The position numbers were made by a program, and so were the translations under genes. Of a stretch of DNA of 57,572 nt, positions 37,171-45,625 are shown one piece after another (the stretch's first letter is position 1; every line of letters begins with the position of its first letter). The stretch comes from Rhodoglobus sp. (GTDB lineage: Bacteria > Actinomycetota > Actinomycetes > Actinomycetales > Microbacteriaceae), in NCBI GenBank assembly GCA_025464445.1, contig JAODLY010000029.1, positions 1-57,572 on the forward strand, written 5' to 3'. The notes beneath the pieces are model-generated. The model was not told where the DNA came from and made no database searches. It worked only from the letters and a program-made list of their open reading frames with translations.

Positions 37171-38378
37171 CAGCCGTCGACTCCCAGTACGGCGTGGGTC
37201 AGCTTCGAGAGCGGCTCGGCGAGCGCATTTACCCCGTCGGAGAGCTGCCTGCGCTGGGCATCCGTCACCGTGTCGTAGGGTACGAACCCGGTGTCGAGAC
37301 TGCCGTAGCTGGCGAGCAGCCCTTCGAGTGCTGCGAACCGGTTCTCGATATCGGCAACGAGTTGGGCGCCCTCGTCGCCCGTGCCGGCCGCGAGGTCTTT
37401 CACGCTCTGGAAGGCCACGGCGGCGCCGCGCACATTCGCCGAGAAGTCCCAGAGGTCGGTGTGCGACCACCAGTCCTCTTCGCCGGAGATCTTGCGGGCG
37501 GCGACCTCGTCGAGCAGCGAGATCGCCCCGTTCGAGATGTCGGCAAGGCTCACGGTGAAGCCCGGATCCGCAACGAGGGCGCTGAGCTCATCGACGTCGT
37601 CGATGAGCCCTTGGCCGAACCGCTGGCGTTCGGCGGGGGTCGACGCCGTCCAGCCATCGAAAGCACTCGTGCCGTCTGAACCCAGCGCGCCGGCGACGGG
37701 CGGCCAGAGGTCCTTCTCGATGCGGTGGAAACCCGTCCAGTCGAGAGCGTCTGCCGCGGCATCCACTTCGCGGTAGTCGATTTTCGGGTCGAGGTCTCCG
37801 AAGGCCTCCGCCGTCGGCTCGATGCTCTCGTACGACACCCGGCTCGACGGGTACAGGGCCCGCGCGGTGTCGTCGTCGCCGGCCATGTACGCTTTCGCGA
37901 ATTCCGCGACCGCCGGCACCAGCTGCGAGGCCTGCGAGCGCAGGTATGCGACGTAGTGCGCGACCGCCTTGCCGACGAGTTGCGTGTCGGCACCCGTGGC
38001 TACCGGTGCGGCGGTGACCGTGAATTGGGCGACTCCCACGAAACTGCCTGCCTGCTTGAACCTGCAGGCCGTGTAGTAGCTGCCGGCATCGAGCAGTGCC
38101 ACGTACGACACGGTTTGCCCGGGCGTCACGTTCTCCTTTTCACCCACGATGCGCAGCTTGTCGTCGGCGAGGATCTCGAACTCGTTGACATCACTACCGC
38201 TGTTGGTGATCCGGAACGTCACGGCGCCGGCAGCGACGCTCGCCTGGGAGACGACACAGCTGTCGTCGTTCATCGCGACATCGACGGAGCCCCCCACCGC
38301 GTTGTTGGGCACGCAGCCGGCGAGGGCTACGACGATCGCGCCCGCAGCGGCGAGCGGGGCGAGAAGGCGTGGCTGCAT
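37170..38378 (-). CDS. efeO: Iron uptake lipoprotein EfeO (cupredoxin plus M75 domain)
   Basis: A 402-residue surface protein. Its lipoprotein signal ends VALAGC (C22). The N-terminal cupredoxin-like domain (about 30-125) has FRITNSGSDVNEFEIL and AGSYYTACRF, and the M75/imelysin domain follows with the HxxE metal motif in GFHRIEKDLWP. It binds iron for EfeU. ATG at 38378, 48 bp downstream of the efeU stop. Translation is coupled to efeB. Confidence 0.95.
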   Translation of the reverse strand: MQPRLLAPLAAAGAIVVALAGCVPNNAVGGSVDVAMNDDSCVVSQASVAAGAVTFRITNSGSDVNEFEILADDKLRIVGEKENVTPGQTVSYVALLDAGSYYTACRFKQAGSFVGVAQFTVTAAPVATGADTQLVGKAVAHYVAYLRSQASQLVPAVAEFAKAYMAGDDDTARALYPSSRVSYESIEPTAEAFGDLDPKIDYREVDAAADALDWTGFHRIEKDLWPPVAGALGSDGTSAFDGWTASTPAERQRFGQGLIDDVDELSALVADPGFTVSLADISNGAISLLDEVAARKISGEEDWWSHTDLWDFSANVRGAAVAFQSVKDLAAGTGDEGAQLVADIENRFAALEGLLASYGSLDTGFVPYDTVTDAQRRQLSDGVNALAEPLSKLTHAVLGVDG

Positions 38379-38426
38379 GGCTTCGCTCCTGGGTGGTGTG
38401 CGGCGGACGTGCGCTTTCCGCTGCTG

Positions 38427-39335
38427 TCAGGCGACGGGCTGGGAGATTTCGGTCTTGGCCGCGGAAGCGCCGGCGGCCCGTGCCGCGTCGTCGGGAGTCT
38501 TGAGCTGTTCGCTGGGTGCGCGCCGACCCGGTCGTGCGGGCCGGGAACGCAGCACGAAGGCCGTCGCAACGACAACCAGGTAGGCGACCCAGGCCCCGAA
38601 TTGCACCCACGTCGGCTCCGGGGTGAAGTTGAAGATGCCGCTCAGCAGCGTTCCGTACCAGCTCGTGCTCGGGATGGCCGCCGCGAGGCTGAAGGCGTAC
38701 TGATCGACCCCGGGGACGACACCCGCTTCCTGCAGGTCCCCGATGCCGTAGGAGAGCACCCCCGCGGCGACAACGACGAGGAACAGTCCCGTCCAGGTGA
38801 AGAAACGGGAAAGGTTGATGCGCACGAAGCCGCGGAAGATCAGGTACGAGACGACAACCGACAGCAGGATGCCCAGGATCGCACCGACCATGCCGAGCGG
38901 CGCCTGCCCGCTTGAGACAGCGCTCGCCCACACGAACAGGGCTGTCTCGACGCCTTCCCTCCCGACGGTGATGAAACCGACGAGAACGATGCCGATGCCG
39001 GCGCCCGCGACCGCGGCGTCGAGCTTGCCTTGCAGGTCGTGCCTCAGGTCGCGGGCGTTGCGCGCCATCCACAGGATCATCCAGGTGACGAGGCCCACCG
39101 CGAGGATCGACAGGCCGCCACTGAGGATTTCCCGGCCCTGCTCGCTCAGCCCGTACGGGCCCCAGGTAAGGATCGCGCCGGTGGCAAGCGAGAGCGCTAT
39201 CGCAGCGCCGATGCCCAACCGCAGCCGGGGGAGCACGTCGACCCTGCCGATCTTGCGCAGGTAGGCCACGAGGATGCCGACGACGAGGCCGGCTTCGATG
39301 CCTTCGCGGAGGCCGATGAGGAAGTTTGCGAGCAC
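38427..39335 (-). CDS. efeU: Ferrous iron permease EfeU
   Basis: A 302-residue FTR1/OFeT-type permease with about seven helices and both REGxE iron motifs: LREGIEAGL at residues 9-17 and VGREGVETALF in helix four. The C-terminal tail is polar and Ala-rich. GTG at 39335 with AAGG 9-12 nt upstream. First gene of the operon. An iron box lies 27 bp upstream. Confidence 0.96.
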   Translation of the reverse strand: MLANFLIGLREGIEAGLVVGILVAYLRKIGRVDVLPRLRLGIGAAIALSLATGAILTWGPYGLSEQGREILSGGLSILAVGLVTWMILWMARNARDLRHDLQGKLDAAVAGAGIGIVLVGFITVGREGVETALFVWASAVSSGQAPLGMVGAILGILLSVVVSYLIFRGFVRINLSRFFTWTGLFLVVVAAGVLSYGIGDLQEAGVVPGVDQYAFSLAAAIPSTSWYGTLLSGIFNFTPEPTWVQFGAWVAYLVVVATAFVLRSRPARPGRRAPSEQLKTPDDAARAAGASAAKTEISQPVA

Positions 39336-39361
39336 TGGAGAACCTTCGGGATCGGTGTTGG

Positions 39362-39375
39362 TTAGGCTATCCTAA
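39362..39375 (-). promoter_or_regulatory. IdeR/DtxR-like iron box before efeUOB
   Basis: TTAGG-CTAT-CCTAA is a 14-bp interrupted palindrome matching the core of the IdeR/DtxR box, overlapping a minus-strand -10 (TAGGAT). Iron-loaded IdeR would block the promoter, so efeUOB should be induced by iron limitation. Confidence 0.8.
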
Positions 39376-39440
39376 CAACTTCGACCCTAGCCGCGAGTGC
39401 GTATCCTGTCTACTGCGAACGAGACGGGGGTAAAACGGCG

Positions 39441-40607
39441 ATGACCGAACGGGTGCTGTTCGTACACGCACATCCCGACGACGAGTCGATATCCACGGGC
39501 TCGACGATCGCGACCCTCGTGGACCGTGGCGCGACGGTGACAGTGGTCACCTGCACGCGCGGAGAACTCGGCGAGGTCATTCCCTCCGACCTCGAGTACC
39601 TTCTCGACTCGCCGGCCGCCCTCGGCGAATACCGTGAGGGGGAGTTGCGTGCCGCGCTCACCGCCCTCGGGGTCACCGACCACAGGATGCTGGGTGAGGC
39701 CAACGCCCGCTGGGCAGGGTTGCCCCCGCGTCGCTACCTGGACTCCGGGATGCGCTGGGGCGAGCACGGCGCGGAACCCCTCGATTCGAGCGACTCGGCT
39801 TCGCTCACGGCCGCCGAGCTCGGGGAGGTGGCGGCAGACATCGCGGCGGTGCTCATCGAGCTCGAGCCGGACGTCGTGATCAGCTACGACAGCAACGGCG
39901 GGTACGGGCATCCCGACCACATCAGGGCGCACCAGGCGACCCGCACCGCTGCAGAGGTGATCGGCGTGCCCTTCTACACGATCGACGAATCGCCGGCCGC
40001 GAAGTCGACACTCGTCGTGCCGGGATCTGACCGCAAGCGGGCAGCGCTCGCCGCGCACCGCACCCAGGTGCGTGTCGAGGGCGACACGTTCTCGCTGGCC
40101 AGTGGCGACCCCATGCCGATCGCCGCGGCCGAGCGCTTCAGCAGGCTGCGCCCGGCAACCACGACATTCGCCGACCACAGCGTGGCCAGCCGTATCGCCT
40201 CGAGCATCATCGCGCTCGCGCTCGGTGCGTTCGTCGGAGTGACGCTCACGGTCGCGCACGAGGCGACGCTGCTCGTGGCCGGCGTGAGCGTGCCATGGGG
40301 CATCATCGCCGCGGTCATCATCACCGCGGGGCTGCTCGTGGGGCTGCGGGTGGTGTTCGACACGCGGATAGTGCCGGCCTGCGCCGCGATCGGGCTGATC
40401 GCGGCATCCGCGCTGCTCTCGCTGCAGTCGCCTGGCGGCACGATCCTCGTCGCGGCGAGCCCGATCGGCTACGCGTGGACGTTCGCGCCCGTGATCATCG
40501 GGGTGGTGGTGCTGGGCTGGCCGCAGCGGCGCCGCGCGGGGAAGGCGGCCGCGCCGAAGGATAAGATTGGGAGCGTTCCAGCCGCGAAAGGTCCTGATCC
40601 CCAGTGA
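39441..40607 (+). CDS. MshB-like PIG-L deacetylase fused to a membrane domain
   Basis: A 388-residue protein. Residues 1-235 form a LmbE/PIG-L zinc deacetylase with the metal sites [10 protein letters not shown] (H11, D14) and GYGHPDH (H160), closest in pattern to MshB, the GlcNAc-Ins deacetylase of mycothiol synthesis. Residues about 250-375 hold four or so transmembrane helices and a basic C-terminus. In other actinobacteria a separate small membrane protein follows mshB, so this looks like a fusion. Mycothiol role is inference. The stop overlaps the fdxA start (GTGA). Confidence 0.85.
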   Translation: MTERVLFVHAHPDDESISTGSTIATLVDRGATVTVVTCTRGELGEVIPSDLEYLLDSPAALGEYREGELRAALTALGVTDHRMLGEANARWAGLPPRRYLDSGMRWGEHGAEPLDSSDSASLTAAELGEVAADIAAVLIELEPDVVISYDSNGGYGHPDHIRAHQATRTAAEVIGVPFYTIDESPAAKSTLVVPGSDRKRAALAAHRTQVRVEGDTFSLASGDPMPIAAAERFSRLRPATTTFADHSVASRIASSIIALALGAFVGVTLTVAHEATLLVAGVSVPWGIIAAVIITAGLLVGLRVVFDTRIVPACAAIGLIAASALLSLQSPGGTILVAASPIGYAWTFAPVIIGVVVLGWPQRRRAGKAAAPKDKIGSVPAAKGPDPQ

Positions 40608-40933
40608 CGTACGTCATCGCCCAGCCCTGTGTCGATCTGAAGGATCGCGCGTGCATCGACGAGTGTCCCGTCGACTGCATCTACGAGGGCGACAGGATGC
40701 TGTACATCCATCCTGACGAGTGCGTCGACTGCGGCGCGTGCGAGCCGGTGTGCCCCGTCGAGGCGATCTACTACGAGGACGACCTGCCGGGCAAGTGGTC
40801 GGACTACTACAAGGCGAACGTGGAGTTCTTCGACGACCTGGGCTCGCCGGGGGGAGCGGCGAAGGTGGGCGTCATCCACAAGGACCACGCACTCATCGCC
40901 GCACTGCCCGATGGCGGCGGATCCTCAGACTGA
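40604..40933 (+). CDS. fdxA: Seven-iron ferredoxin
   Basis: A 109-residue electron carrier with C9, C17, C21 and C25 ([19 protein letters not shown]) and C40, C43, C46 and C50 ([15 protein letters not shown]). The spacing fits one 3Fe-4S and one 4Fe-4S cluster, with C25 as the non-ligand position. The C-terminal extension (about 60-109) is standard for actinobacterial FdxA. GTG start overlaps the upstream stop. The mshB-fdxA-dapC order is conserved in actinobacteria. Confidence 0.95.
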   Translation: MTYVIAQPCVDLKDRACIDECPVDCIYEGDRMLYIHPDECVDCGACEPVCPVEAIYYEDDLPGKWSDYYKANVEFFDDLGSPGGAAKVGVIHKDHALIAALPDGGGSSD

Positions 40934-40935
40934 TC

Positions 40936-42042
40936 GTGCCACGCACCCCCCTGCTGCTTCCCGACTTCCCGTGGGATGCCCTCGCACCCTACGGCGACCT
41001 GGCCAGGGCGCATCCCGATGGCATCGTCGACCTCTCGGTGGGTTCGCCGGTCGACCCGACGCCGACGGTCGTGCGGGATGCCATCGCCGCCGCGACGGAT
41101 GCCCATGCCTACCCCCAGGTCGCGGGCACGCCTCTGCTGCGCGAGGCGATCGTGGACTGGTATGCCAGGCGCAGGGGAGTCGACGACATCTCGGTCGCGA
41201 ACGTGCTGCCCACCATCGGCTCCAAAGAACTCATCGCGCTGCTACCGCTGCTCTTCGGGCTGGGCAAGGGCGACGTGGTCGTGTACCCGAGCGTGGCGTA
41301 CCCGACGTACGCGATCGGTGCTGCCCTCGTCGGTGCGACGGCCGTGGCATCCGATGATCCCGCCGAATGGCCCGAGAACACGAGACTCATCTGGCTGAAC
41401 AGTCCAGGCAACCCCGACGGCAGCGTGCTGTCCACGGGCCAGCTGAAAGCCGCCGTCACGCGTGCCCGCGAACTGGGCGCGATAGTGGTGAACGACGAGT
41501 GCTACGCGGAGTTCTCGTGGACAACCGATGCACCGACCCCCTCGATCCTCGACTATGAGGTGATCGCGGGGGAACGCAACTCGGTGCTCTCGGTCTACTC
41601 GTTGAGCAAGCAGTCGAACCTCGCAGGCTACCGTGCGGGTTTCGTCGCCGGCTGCAGCGACCTCATCGGCGAACTCCTCGCCGTGCGCAAGCATGCGGGG
41701 CTCATCCCGCCGGCGCCGGTGCAGGCCGCCATGGTCGCTGCCCTGTCGGATGACGCGCATGTCGCAACCCAGCGCGAACTGTACCGCTCGCGCCGGGCGC
41801 GCCTGCTGCCAGCCCTCGAGGCCGCCGGTTTCCGCATAGACAACAGCGAGGCGGGACTGTACATCTGGGCCACGAAGGGGGCGGACGCCTGGGCCACCGT
41901 CGCCGAACTCGCAGCGGAGGGCATCCTCGTCGTTCCGGGCTCCTTCTACGGCGCATCGAGCGCACAGCACGTGCGCATCGCCCTCACCGCAACGGACGTC
42001 GATGTCGATGCGGCGGTTTCGCGGCTCGCCCGCGTGCGCTGA
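40936..42042 (+). CDS. dapC: Succinyldiaminopimelate transaminase
   Basis: PLP class I/II aminotransferase, 368 residues. It begins PRTPLLLPDFPWDAL and shows DLSVGSPVDPTP, YPQVAGTPLLREAI, LNSPGNPDGSV, VNDECYAEF and the PLP lysine K225 in VYSLSKQSNLAGYR. The pattern and its place after fdxA identify it as DapC, converting N-succinyl-2-amino-6-oxopimelate to N-succinyl-LL-DAP. GTG at 40936, 2 bp after the fdxA stop. dapD and dapE of the same pathway lie 2.6 kb downstream. Confidence 0.93.
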   Translation: MPRTPLLLPDFPWDALAPYGDLARAHPDGIVDLSVGSPVDPTPTVVRDAIAAATDAHAYPQVAGTPLLREAIVDWYARRRGVDDISVANVLPTIGSKELIALLPLLFGLGKGDVVVYPSVAYPTYAIGAALVGATAVASDDPAEWPENTRLIWLNSPGNPDGSVLSTGQLKAAVTRARELGAIVVNDECYAEFSWTTDAPTPSILDYEVIAGERNSVLSVYSLSKQSNLAGYRAGFVAGCSDLIGELLAVRKHAGLIPPAPVQAAMVAALSDDAHVATQRELYRSRRARLLPALEAAGFRIDNSEAGLYIWATKGADAWATVAELAAEGILVVPGSFYGASSAQHVRIALTATDVDVDAAVSRLARVR

Positions 42043-42122
42043 CACTAACTCGCCGACTGTCGTAATCCTCCAACGGGCAGGCGGTTGTCTTGGGCTGTGC
42101 GCCAGTATCACATCGCGTTGCG

Positions 42123-42137
42123 TAAGCTGTAGGCGTG
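42123..42137 (+). promoter_or_regulatory. Leaderless promoter -10 box for gltA
   Basis: TAAGCT at 42123-42128 lies 6 nt before the GTG at 42135. Confidence 0.55.
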
Positions 42138-43430
42138 ACTGATGCCACCCCGGATGCCGAGAAGGCCACGCTGCATTTTCCGGGTGGTTCGGCCGAATTC
42201 CCGGTGATCCGCGGCACCGACGGCCACGACTCGATCGACATCTCCACGTTCACGAAGCAGACCGGCTTCACGACTATCGACCAGGGGTTCGTGAACACGG
42301 CCTCCACCCGCAGTGCCATCACCTTCATCGACGGCGAGGCGGGCATCCTGCGCTATCGCGGGTATGCGATCGAGGATGTCGCGAAGAACTCGACATACCT
42401 CGAAGTCGCCTGGCTGCTCATCTACGGTGAGTTGCCGACCCCATCCGAGCTCGCGGAGTTCGACGAGAAGATCCGCCGCCACACCCTCCTGCACGAAGAC
42501 CTACGCCGCTTCTTCGATGCCTTGCCGCACAGCGCCCACCCGATGTCGGTGCTCTCCAGCGCAGTGTCGGCGCTCTCGACGTATTACGAGGACTCGCTCA
42601 ATGTGCACGACCCCGAACAGGTCGAGATCTCGACGATCCGGCTGCTCGCCAAGCTCCCCATCATCGCCGCCTACGCGCACAAGAAGGCGCTCGGCCAGGC
42701 ATTCCTCTACCCGGATAACAGCCTGAGTTTCGTCGACAACTTCCTCAAGCTCAACTTCGGCACGATGGCCGAGCCGTACGAGGTCAATCCGGTGCTGAGC
42801 AAGGCGCTCGACCGCCTTCTGATCCTGCACGAGGATCACGAGCAGAACGCGTCGACCGCGACGGTGCGCCTCGTCGGTTCGACCGAGGCGAACATCTTCT
42901 CCTCGATTTCCGCGGGGATCAACGCCCTCTATGGGCCGCTGCACGGTGGGGCGAACGAGGCGGTGTTGACCATGCTCGGCGACATCCAGAGCTCCGGCGA
43001 GAGCGTGCAGAAGTTCATCGAGAGGGTCAAGAACAAAGAAGACGGCGTCAAGCTCATGGGCTTCGGTCACCGCGTCTACAAGAATTTCGACCCGCGCGCG
43101 ATGCTCGTCAAAGAGAGCGCGGACGAGGTGCTCGAGGCGCTCGGCGTGCAGGACCCGCTGCTCGACATCGCGAAGGAACTCGAGCAGGTCGCGCTCGCCG
43201 ACGACTACTTCATCGAGCGCAAGCTCTATCCCAACGTCGACTTCTACACGGGCGTCATCTACAAGGCCATGGGATTCCCCACCCGCATGTTCACCGTGCT
43301 CTTCGCGATCGGCCGGCTCCCCGGCTGGATCGCGAACTGGCGCGAGATGAGCGCGGACCCGAGGACGAAGCTCGGGCGTCCGCAACAGCTCTACACCGGG
43401 TCGCCCGCGCGGGAGTGGCCGCAGCGCTAG
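42135..43430 (+). CDS. gltA: Citrate synthase (type II)
   Basis: Condenses acetyl-CoA and oxaloacetate. The 431-residue protein is hexameric-type. Residues 1-60 are the beta-rich N-terminal extension (ATLHFPGGSAEFPVIRGTDG region), then ILRYRGYAIEDVA. Active-site segments are LILHEDHEQNASTATVRL, GPLHGGANEAV and MGFGHRVYKNFDPRA, followed by NVDFYTGVIYKAMGFP. GTG start with leaderless -10. Confidence 0.97.
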   Translation: MTDATPDAEKATLHFPGGSAEFPVIRGTDGHDSIDISTFTKQTGFTTIDQGFVNTASTRSAITFIDGEAGILRYRGYAIEDVAKNSTYLEVAWLLIYGELPTPSELAEFDEKIRRHTLLHEDLRRFFDALPHSAHPMSVLSSAVSALSTYYEDSLNVHDPEQVEISTIRLLAKLPIIAAYAHKKALGQAFLYPDNSLSFVDNFLKLNFGTMAEPYEVNPVLSKALDRLLILHEDHEQNASTATVRLVGSTEANIFSSISAGINALYGPLHGGANEAVLTMLGDIQSSGESVQKFIERVKNKEDGVKLMGFGHRVYKNFDPRAMLVKESADEVLEALGVQDPLLDIAKELEQVALADDYFIERKLYPNVDFYTGVIYKAMGFPTRMFTVLFAIGRLPGWIANWREMSADPRTKLGRPQQLYTGSPAREWPQR

Positions 43431-43466
43431 TTGCTCGGCGCGCCCGGCCCCGGCGGTCGCTGCGTG

Positions 43467-43547
43467 CGAAATGCAGGAGTTCGCGACGGCCTCCGTTGAA
43501 ACTGCGCGGATGCGCGGCTCGCGACACCCGCCAACTCCTGCATTTCG
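43467..43547. repeat. Paired inverted hairpin repeat, upstream side of nuclease gene
   Basis: CGAAATGCAGGAGTT (43467-43481) and its exact reverse complement (43533-43547) are 15-bp arms separated by 51 nt. The same motif returns as a second inverted pair at 44523-44604, so the nuclease gene between is bracketed by two similar elements. Confidence 0.75.
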
Positions 43548-43582
43548 TACCGAACGCGACGGTCGCCCGCACGCCACGCGCA

Positions 43583-44452
43583 TCACGCCAGGTGGTCTCC
43601 TCGAGCGATGGCCGCGACGATGGATCCCTTCACTTCCGCCCACCTGTCCATCACCTGTCGATAGCTGAAGCGCAAGACCCGGTATCCGAGGGCGCTGAGC
43701 CGGGCATCCCGTCGTCGGTCCGCCTCGAAACGCTCGGGGTCCGAGTGGTAGGCCCAACCATCGAGCTCGACAACGAGTCGCTCGCCGATCACCATGTCGA
43801 CGCGCCCGACGCCCGCAATCGAGACCTGCAGCCGGGGATCGATCCCGAGTCCGCGCAGGCGAACGCGTGCGAGCGACTCGGTGATCGACTCACACACGCC
43901 GTCAGCCATGGCGAGGAGTGCCGCGAGTCGCGGTGGGAGCACCCTGATCGCCTGACGCCAGGCCCCTCGCTTGAGCAGACCCAGGCGGATCGCCGAATCG
44001 GCGGCGGCGATGGTGGCTTCGGCTGACTGGCACAGCGCCATCTTCAACAGGCAGTCGAGCACGGAGTGCGAGAAGCGAGACCCGAGAGTGCTCACGTCAC
44101 TCCAATGCACAACGACGCCCGATGAAGTGCTTCGGCCAAGCCGTCTCGACTTGTCGGTCCTGCTGCGCAGCCGTGAGGCATGCGGCGGGACCGCGACGTG
44201 CAGCGCGTAGCGGTCCCGCACGGCGAGGCCGAGCATTCGAGCTCCCGAGACGCAGGTCAGCCGCCCGCCGACTCGCGCCGCCTGCTGGGCGATCTCGACG
44301 GTGCCCGGCAGGGCGTACCAGCCCTGGCGCACCCGGATGGCGGCGCCGCTTGCAACGGCCCGGGACAGCTGGCGGCCGGTCCAGCCCATGCTGAGTAGTT
44401 CGTGGGTGGCGGCGAGGCCATCGTGGTCACGGATGTCGTCGGCGAGTGTCAT
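43583..44452 (-). CDS. DUF559/AbiEi-like nuclease-fold protein
   Basis: A 289-residue protein. The N-terminal segment (about 1-70: GLAATHELLSMGWTGRQLSRAVASGAAIRVRQGWY) matches the winged-helix AbiEi_4-type domain of type IV antitoxins. The C-terminal DUF559 domain (about 205-280) is Vsr/PD-(D/E)XK-like: VDMVIGERLVVELDGWAYH with Asp, Glu and His in place, then DRRRDARLSALGYRVLRFSY. No partner toxin is adjacent. GTG or ATG choices near 44452 differ little. Such genes are accessory and variable. The paired hairpins on both sides are unusual and suggest a unit. Function unproven. Confidence 0.85.
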   Translation of the reverse strand: MTLADDIRDHDGLAATHELLSMGWTGRQLSRAVASGAAIRVRQGWYALPGTVEIAQQAARVGGRLTCVSGARMLGLAVRDRYALHVAVPPHASRLRSRTDKSRRLGRSTSSGVVVHWSDVSTLGSRFSHSVLDCLLKMALCQSAEATIAAADSAIRLGLLKRGAWRQAIRVLPPRLAALLAMADGVCESITESLARVRLRGLGIDPRLQVSIAGVGRVDMVIGERLVVELDGWAYHSDPERFEADRRRDARLSALGYRVLRFSYRQVMDRWAEVKGSIVAAIARGDHLA

Positions 44453-44522
44453 CCGCCCACAGTGGGGAATCCCCTGAGCGTGCGCTGGCGTTTCTCGCGA
44501 CCTGTGTACTCAGCACTGGGTG

Positions 44523-44604
44523 CGAAATGCAGGAGGAGATGAGCGCACGCCCGCTACGTTGCAGGTCCCAGCAAGGACAGGATGCGACGAACTCCTGCAT
44601 TTCG
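44523..44604. repeat. Paired inverted hairpin repeat, other side of nuclease gene
   Basis: CGAAATGCAGGAG (44523-44535) and CTCCTGCATTTCG (44592-44604) are perfect 13-bp inverted arms with a 56-nt spacer. The right arm, with its preceding AA, is identical over 15 nt to the right arm at 43533-43547. The rest of 44453-44637 holds no gene I can support. Confidence 0.75.
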
Positions 44605-44637
44605 AACGCAGGGTTCCGCGGGGTGCCCGCACCACCG

Positions 44638-45579
44638 CTAGGCGTGCAGTGTGGGGTTGAGCTCGATGCCCCGGCCGGAACGCTGCAGCACCTCGACGGC
44701 CCCGGTGAGGGAGTTGCGGCGGAACAGCAGCCCGGGCATCCCGCTCAGTTCTACGGCCTTCACGGTGCGCTGCACGGCTGCGTCGCCCACCACGACGACC
44801 TTCGTGCCGGCAGTCACGTAGAGCCCGGCCTCGACGACCGTGTCGTCCCCTATTGAAATGCCCACGCCCGAGTTCGCGCCCAGGAGCGCCCTGGCACCGA
44901 TCGCGACGCGCTCGGTGCCGCCCCCGCTCAGGGTGCCCATGATGGATGCGCCGCCGCCGATGTCAGCGCCATCGCCGACCACGACCCCCTGTGAGATGCG
45001 GCCCTCGACCATGGAGGTGCCCAGCGTGCCCGCGTTGTAGTTGACGAAGCCCTCGTGCATGACAGTCGTGCCGGGCGAGAGGTGGGCGCCGAGACGCACG
45101 CGCGAGGCATCCGCGATCCGCACCCTGGTGGGGGAGACATAGTCGAGCAGGCGGGGGAACTTGTCGATGCCGGTCGGGGCGATTCCCGCCCGCTGCAGCG
45201 TCGGCCGCAGCCTGTCGAAGTCGTCGGGATGCACGGGGCCGGCGTTGGTCCAGACGACTATCGGCAGGTGCGCGAAGATGCCGTCGAGGTTTATCGTGTT
45301 GGGGGCGGCGAGCAGGTGGCTGAGCAGGTGCAGCCGCAGATAGGCATCAGGGGTGGATGCCGGGGCCGAGTCGAGATCGATGTCGATCGTGACGAAGTCG
45401 AGCCGCACGTTCCTGCGCGCGTCGGTACCCTCGAGGGACTCGAATTCGGCAGGCGCAATATGCGGGTCGTTGCCCGTGGGCATGCGTCCGAGTGCGGGGT
45501 GCGGAAACCAGGTGTCGAGCACTGTGCCGTTGCCGGCCACGGTCGCCAGGCCGTAGCCCCATGCTGTGCGCGAGGTCAT
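44638..45579 (-). CDS. dapD: Tetrahydrodipicolinate N-succinyltransferase
   Basis: Succinylates tetrahydrodipicolinate from succinyl-CoA, the branch-specific step of the succinylase DAP/lysine pathway. The 313-residue protein is actinobacterial type. The C-terminal left-handed beta helix of hexapeptide repeats (about 170-270) includes [20 protein letters not shown] and the active segment [27 protein letters not shown] at 45579. It is divergent from dapE with only 43 bp between. Confidence 0.95.
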   Translation of the reverse strand: MTSRTAWGYGLATVAGNGTVLDTWFPHPALGRMPTGNDPHIAPAEFESLEGTDARRNVRLDFVTIDIDLDSAPASTPDAYLRLHLLSHLLAAPNTINLDGIFAHLPIVVWTNAGPVHPDDFDRLRPTLQRAGIAPTGIDKFPRLLDYVSPTRVRIADASRVRLGAHLSPGTTVMHEGFVNYNAGTLGTSMVEGRISQGVVVGDGADIGGGASIMGTLSGGGTERVAIGARALLGANSGVGISIGDDTVVEAGLYVTAGTKVVVVGDAAVQRTVKAVELSGMPGLLFRRNSLTGAVEVLQRSGRGIELNPTLHA

Positions 45580-45592
45580 GGCCTCAACTGTA
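45577..45592 (-). promoter_or_regulatory. Leaderless promoter -10 box for dapD
   Basis: TACAGT on the minus strand (45587-45592) lies 7 nt before the dapD ATG. Confidence 0.5.
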
Positions 45593-45610
45593 CCGGGGCT
45601 GTGGGAAGCC

Positions 45611-45625
45611 TAGGCTGGCTGTGTG
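45611..45625 (+). promoter_or_regulatory. Leaderless promoter -10 box for dapE
   Basis: TAGGCT at 45611-45616 lies 6 nt before the GTG at 45623. The two divergent dap -10 boxes are only 18 bp apart, so their -35 regions must overlap. Confidence 0.5.

Noticed and set aside
43431-44637. CRISPR array or complete toxin-antitoxin operon around the DUF559 gene
   Set aside because: Only four motif copies in inverted pairs, without regular spacers, and no second small gene next to the AbiEi-like one.
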